DNA from: Nitrospinota bacterium
Lineage (GTDB): Bacteria > Nitrospinota > Nitrospinia > JACRGO01
Assembly (NCBI GenBank): GCA_016212295.1
Contig: JACRGO010000072.1
Coordinates: 1 to 33,633 of the forward strand
DNA: 33,633 nt
Direction of reading: 5' to 3'
Shown here: piece after piece, positions 32,333 through 33,633 of the stretch
How positions within the stretch are numbered: position 1 is the stretch's first letter
Layout: each line of letters begins with the position of its first letter
The notes under the pieces: generated by a model
Databases searched by the model: none
What the model was told of the DNA's origin: nothing
Seen by the model: the letters and a program-made list of their open reading frames with translations, nothing else
Translations under genes and position numbers: made by a program

Positions 32333-33508
32333 TCAATTGACTGTGCAGGCTTCTACATTATTGTCGTTTAAAACAACCGCGCCTTTCCAATTGATGGCTT
32401 TTTCGTAAACGTTAAATGACCAAATTATAACGGCGGATAGGTTCATAAAATTATCCCCATGGGTTGTAATCAGCGATTTAAATTCTCCATCATATTCAAT
32501 ATCGTTAATATTATGGATTCTTTCTTTCCATTCCTTTTCAACAAAAGTATCTTTATACAAATTGAATTCCCAATAAAGTTGGTTTGTTTGATTGCTGTAA
32601 ATTTTAATATTTCCTCTTTGTCCAGCAAACAGTGTATATTTCCCTTCCAGCCCTAGAACTTTAACATACCAATGCTCATCATTATTGCCAAGCAGGATTG
32701 GTTTGCGCTCGCTCATGTTCCACATAACCGGATAATTTTTACGCGTTAAAGGGCCGCCATATGCGGCGTACAAACTTTTATTTGATTGGCAATAGTAAAG
32801 CGAGTTTACACTCGGCGAATTTTTGTCATAAAAAGATATCCCTTTCCCGGTTGGGAATTTTAATGTTTGGTAATTGTCCAAGCTCCCCTGGTCAAAAATA
32901 TTAATAACTCCATCAGCCCCACCTGTATAAATTTTTTCTCCTTCTTCAATAATGCTATTTATTTTACCTATATGTACGGCTTTTTTTATGGTGTTCTTTT
33001 CGTTGATTGACCCACAAAAATTATCAAAACTGAATATATATAATACACCGTTTTGTAGACCAGCATATAATTTCTTGTGCTTTGGATCATAGTGAGCAGA
33101 GGTAATATCCGTTTCCAAAGGGCCTATGAGGCATGGTGTATCTCCATTGTAAATTTTTATGATATTTTTATGCCCAAAGGTTATTAACTTTTTATCTTGA
33201 AAAATTATTTTTTCCGGATAGATATCATCAAATGTGCAAGAAAATTCGTCCCTTAATTTTATATTTCCGCTTTCATATGGAATTCTGAATAGATTTGGTA
33301 TAAATAAATCTCCAATGAAAAAAATCGAATTTTCCTCCTTGACTATAACTGAGTCAGATATAACAAAATCATAATGCTTTATATTAAACGCGTAATTTTC
33401 ACAGCTATCCCCGAAGCAGGGCGAAGCTAATAGGAAAAGCACAAATTGCCACCAAATCTTTAATTGGCGGCAATATTTTCCACTTGAATTTATATTGAGC
33501 CTACGCAT
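32333..33508 (-). CDS. Secreted beta-propeller-like protein of unknown function
   Basis: The 391-residue protein has a basic start and a hydrophobic signal segment (WWQFVLFLLASPCFG, residues about 19-33), so export is likely. The remainder contains irregular repeats of the kind KLYAGLQNGVLYIF, KIYTGGADGVINIF and TLFAGQRGNIKIY, spaced roughly 40-60 residues apart. They resemble WD40 or related propeller blades. No catalytic motif is evident. It is the first gene of the AT-rich minus-strand cassette. Its ATG lies inside one arm of a perfect 10-bp inverted repeat (33504-33513 and 33541-33550), which may affect expression. The propeller call is structural inference; the role is unknown. Confidence 0.72.
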   Translation of the reverse strand: MRRLNINSSGKYCRQLKIWWQFVLFLLASPCFGDSCENYAFNIKHYDFVISDSVIVKEENSIFFIGDLFIPNLFRIPYESGNIKLRDEFSCTFDDIYPEKIIFQDKKLITFGHKNIIKIYNGDTPCLIGPLETDITSAHYDPKHKKLYAGLQNGVLYIFSFDNFCGSINEKNTIKKAVHIGKINSIIEEGEKIYTGGADGVINIFDQGSLDNYQTLKFPTGKGISFYDKNSPSVNSLYYCQSNKSLYAAYGGPLTRKNYPVMWNMSERKPILLGNNDEHWYVKVLGLEGKYTLFAGQRGNIKIYSNQTNQLYWEFNLYKDTFVEKEWKERIHNINDIEYDGEFKSLITTHGDNFMNLSAVIIWSFNVYEKAINWKGAVVLNDNNVEACTVN

Positions 33509-33550
33509 AAATTAAAAAAGGCTTTGTTTTTAAAGAGTTTAATTTATGCG
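33504..33550. promoter_or_regulatory. Inverted repeat spanning the start codon of the propeller-like gene
   Basis: The arms cgcataaatt (33504-33513) and aatttatgcg (33541-33550) are perfect inverted complements separated by 27 bases. The ATG (complement of 33506-33508) is inside one arm. A second short palindrome, tgaaatttgtaaatttca, is at 33560-33577. These could be a translational hairpin or an operator; no experiment is implied. Confidence 0.55.
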
Positions 33551-33633
33551 GAGACTATTTGAAATTTGTAAATTTCAACATAGCTTTATGCCTCAGATGC
33601 ATATTTTATGTGCATTTTTTGGATTTTTTGAAA

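Noticed and set aside
1-33633. CRISPR array
   Set aside because: The repeats are inverted pairs or short tandem words without regularly spaced unique spacers, and no cas gene is present.

Overview
The window looks like chromosomal DNA from an uncultivated, motile, Gram-negative-type bacterium of moderate G+C. It carries housekeeping genes (rpoD, dnaG, a CAU-anticodon tRNA), chemotaxis genes (receptor, CheR, response regulator) and many surface-glycan genes. The dnaG-then-rpoD order and the crowd of palindromic intergenic repeats recall deltaproteobacteria, Nitrospinota and related lineages. I cannot assign a phylum from sequence alone.

Layout. 1-583: repeat-rich, no convincing gene. 584-2094: response regulator and CheR, overlapping by ATGA. 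2114-10266: a glycan block. On the minus strand are a GT4 glycosyltransferase, a zinc-ribbon methyltransferase and a radical SAM/SPASM protein. On the plus strand are a methyltransferase, a second GT4 enzyme and a PIG-L deacetylase, and then comes a minus-strand O-antigen ligase/polymerase. 10689-12329: secreted M6-type metalloprotease. 12330-15000: decayed transposase, a PhnP-like metallo-beta-lactamase-fold enzyme and a macro-domain protein, all bracketed by repeats. 15057-19957: TlpA-like thioredoxin, DUF2304 protein, TMTC-like membrane/TPR protein, and a methyl-accepting chemotaxis protein. 20024-23988: tRNA, rpoD, dnaG. 23989-26446: gene-poor tract with a broken IS256-family transposase and several repeat families. 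26447-28799: Rrf2 regulator, cysteine synthase and a ThiF/MoeB-like E1 enzyme. 28805-33508: a visibly AT-rich minus-strand cassette (GT2-methyltransferase fusion, large multipass membrane protein, secreted propeller-like protein), probably acquired separately.

The most unusual feature is the intergenic DNA. At least a dozen gaps hold dyads: two complementary arms of about 20-45 bp, often made of 7-10 bp 'words' repeated with variation. Some dyads are nested inside others, and many start at, or run over, the stop codon of the neighbouring gene. One repeat occurs at about 0.42 kb and, inverted, at about 24.7 kb. The second copy has an extra palindrome of about 46 bp in its middle, which suggests these small units insert into each other. 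A 60-bp repeat flanks the 12.4-14.3 kb segment in inverted orientation, and a 136-bp element with perfect 15-bp terminal inverted repeats starts at the macro-domain gene's stop codon. I see no CRISPR array, prophage, or recognisable defence system.
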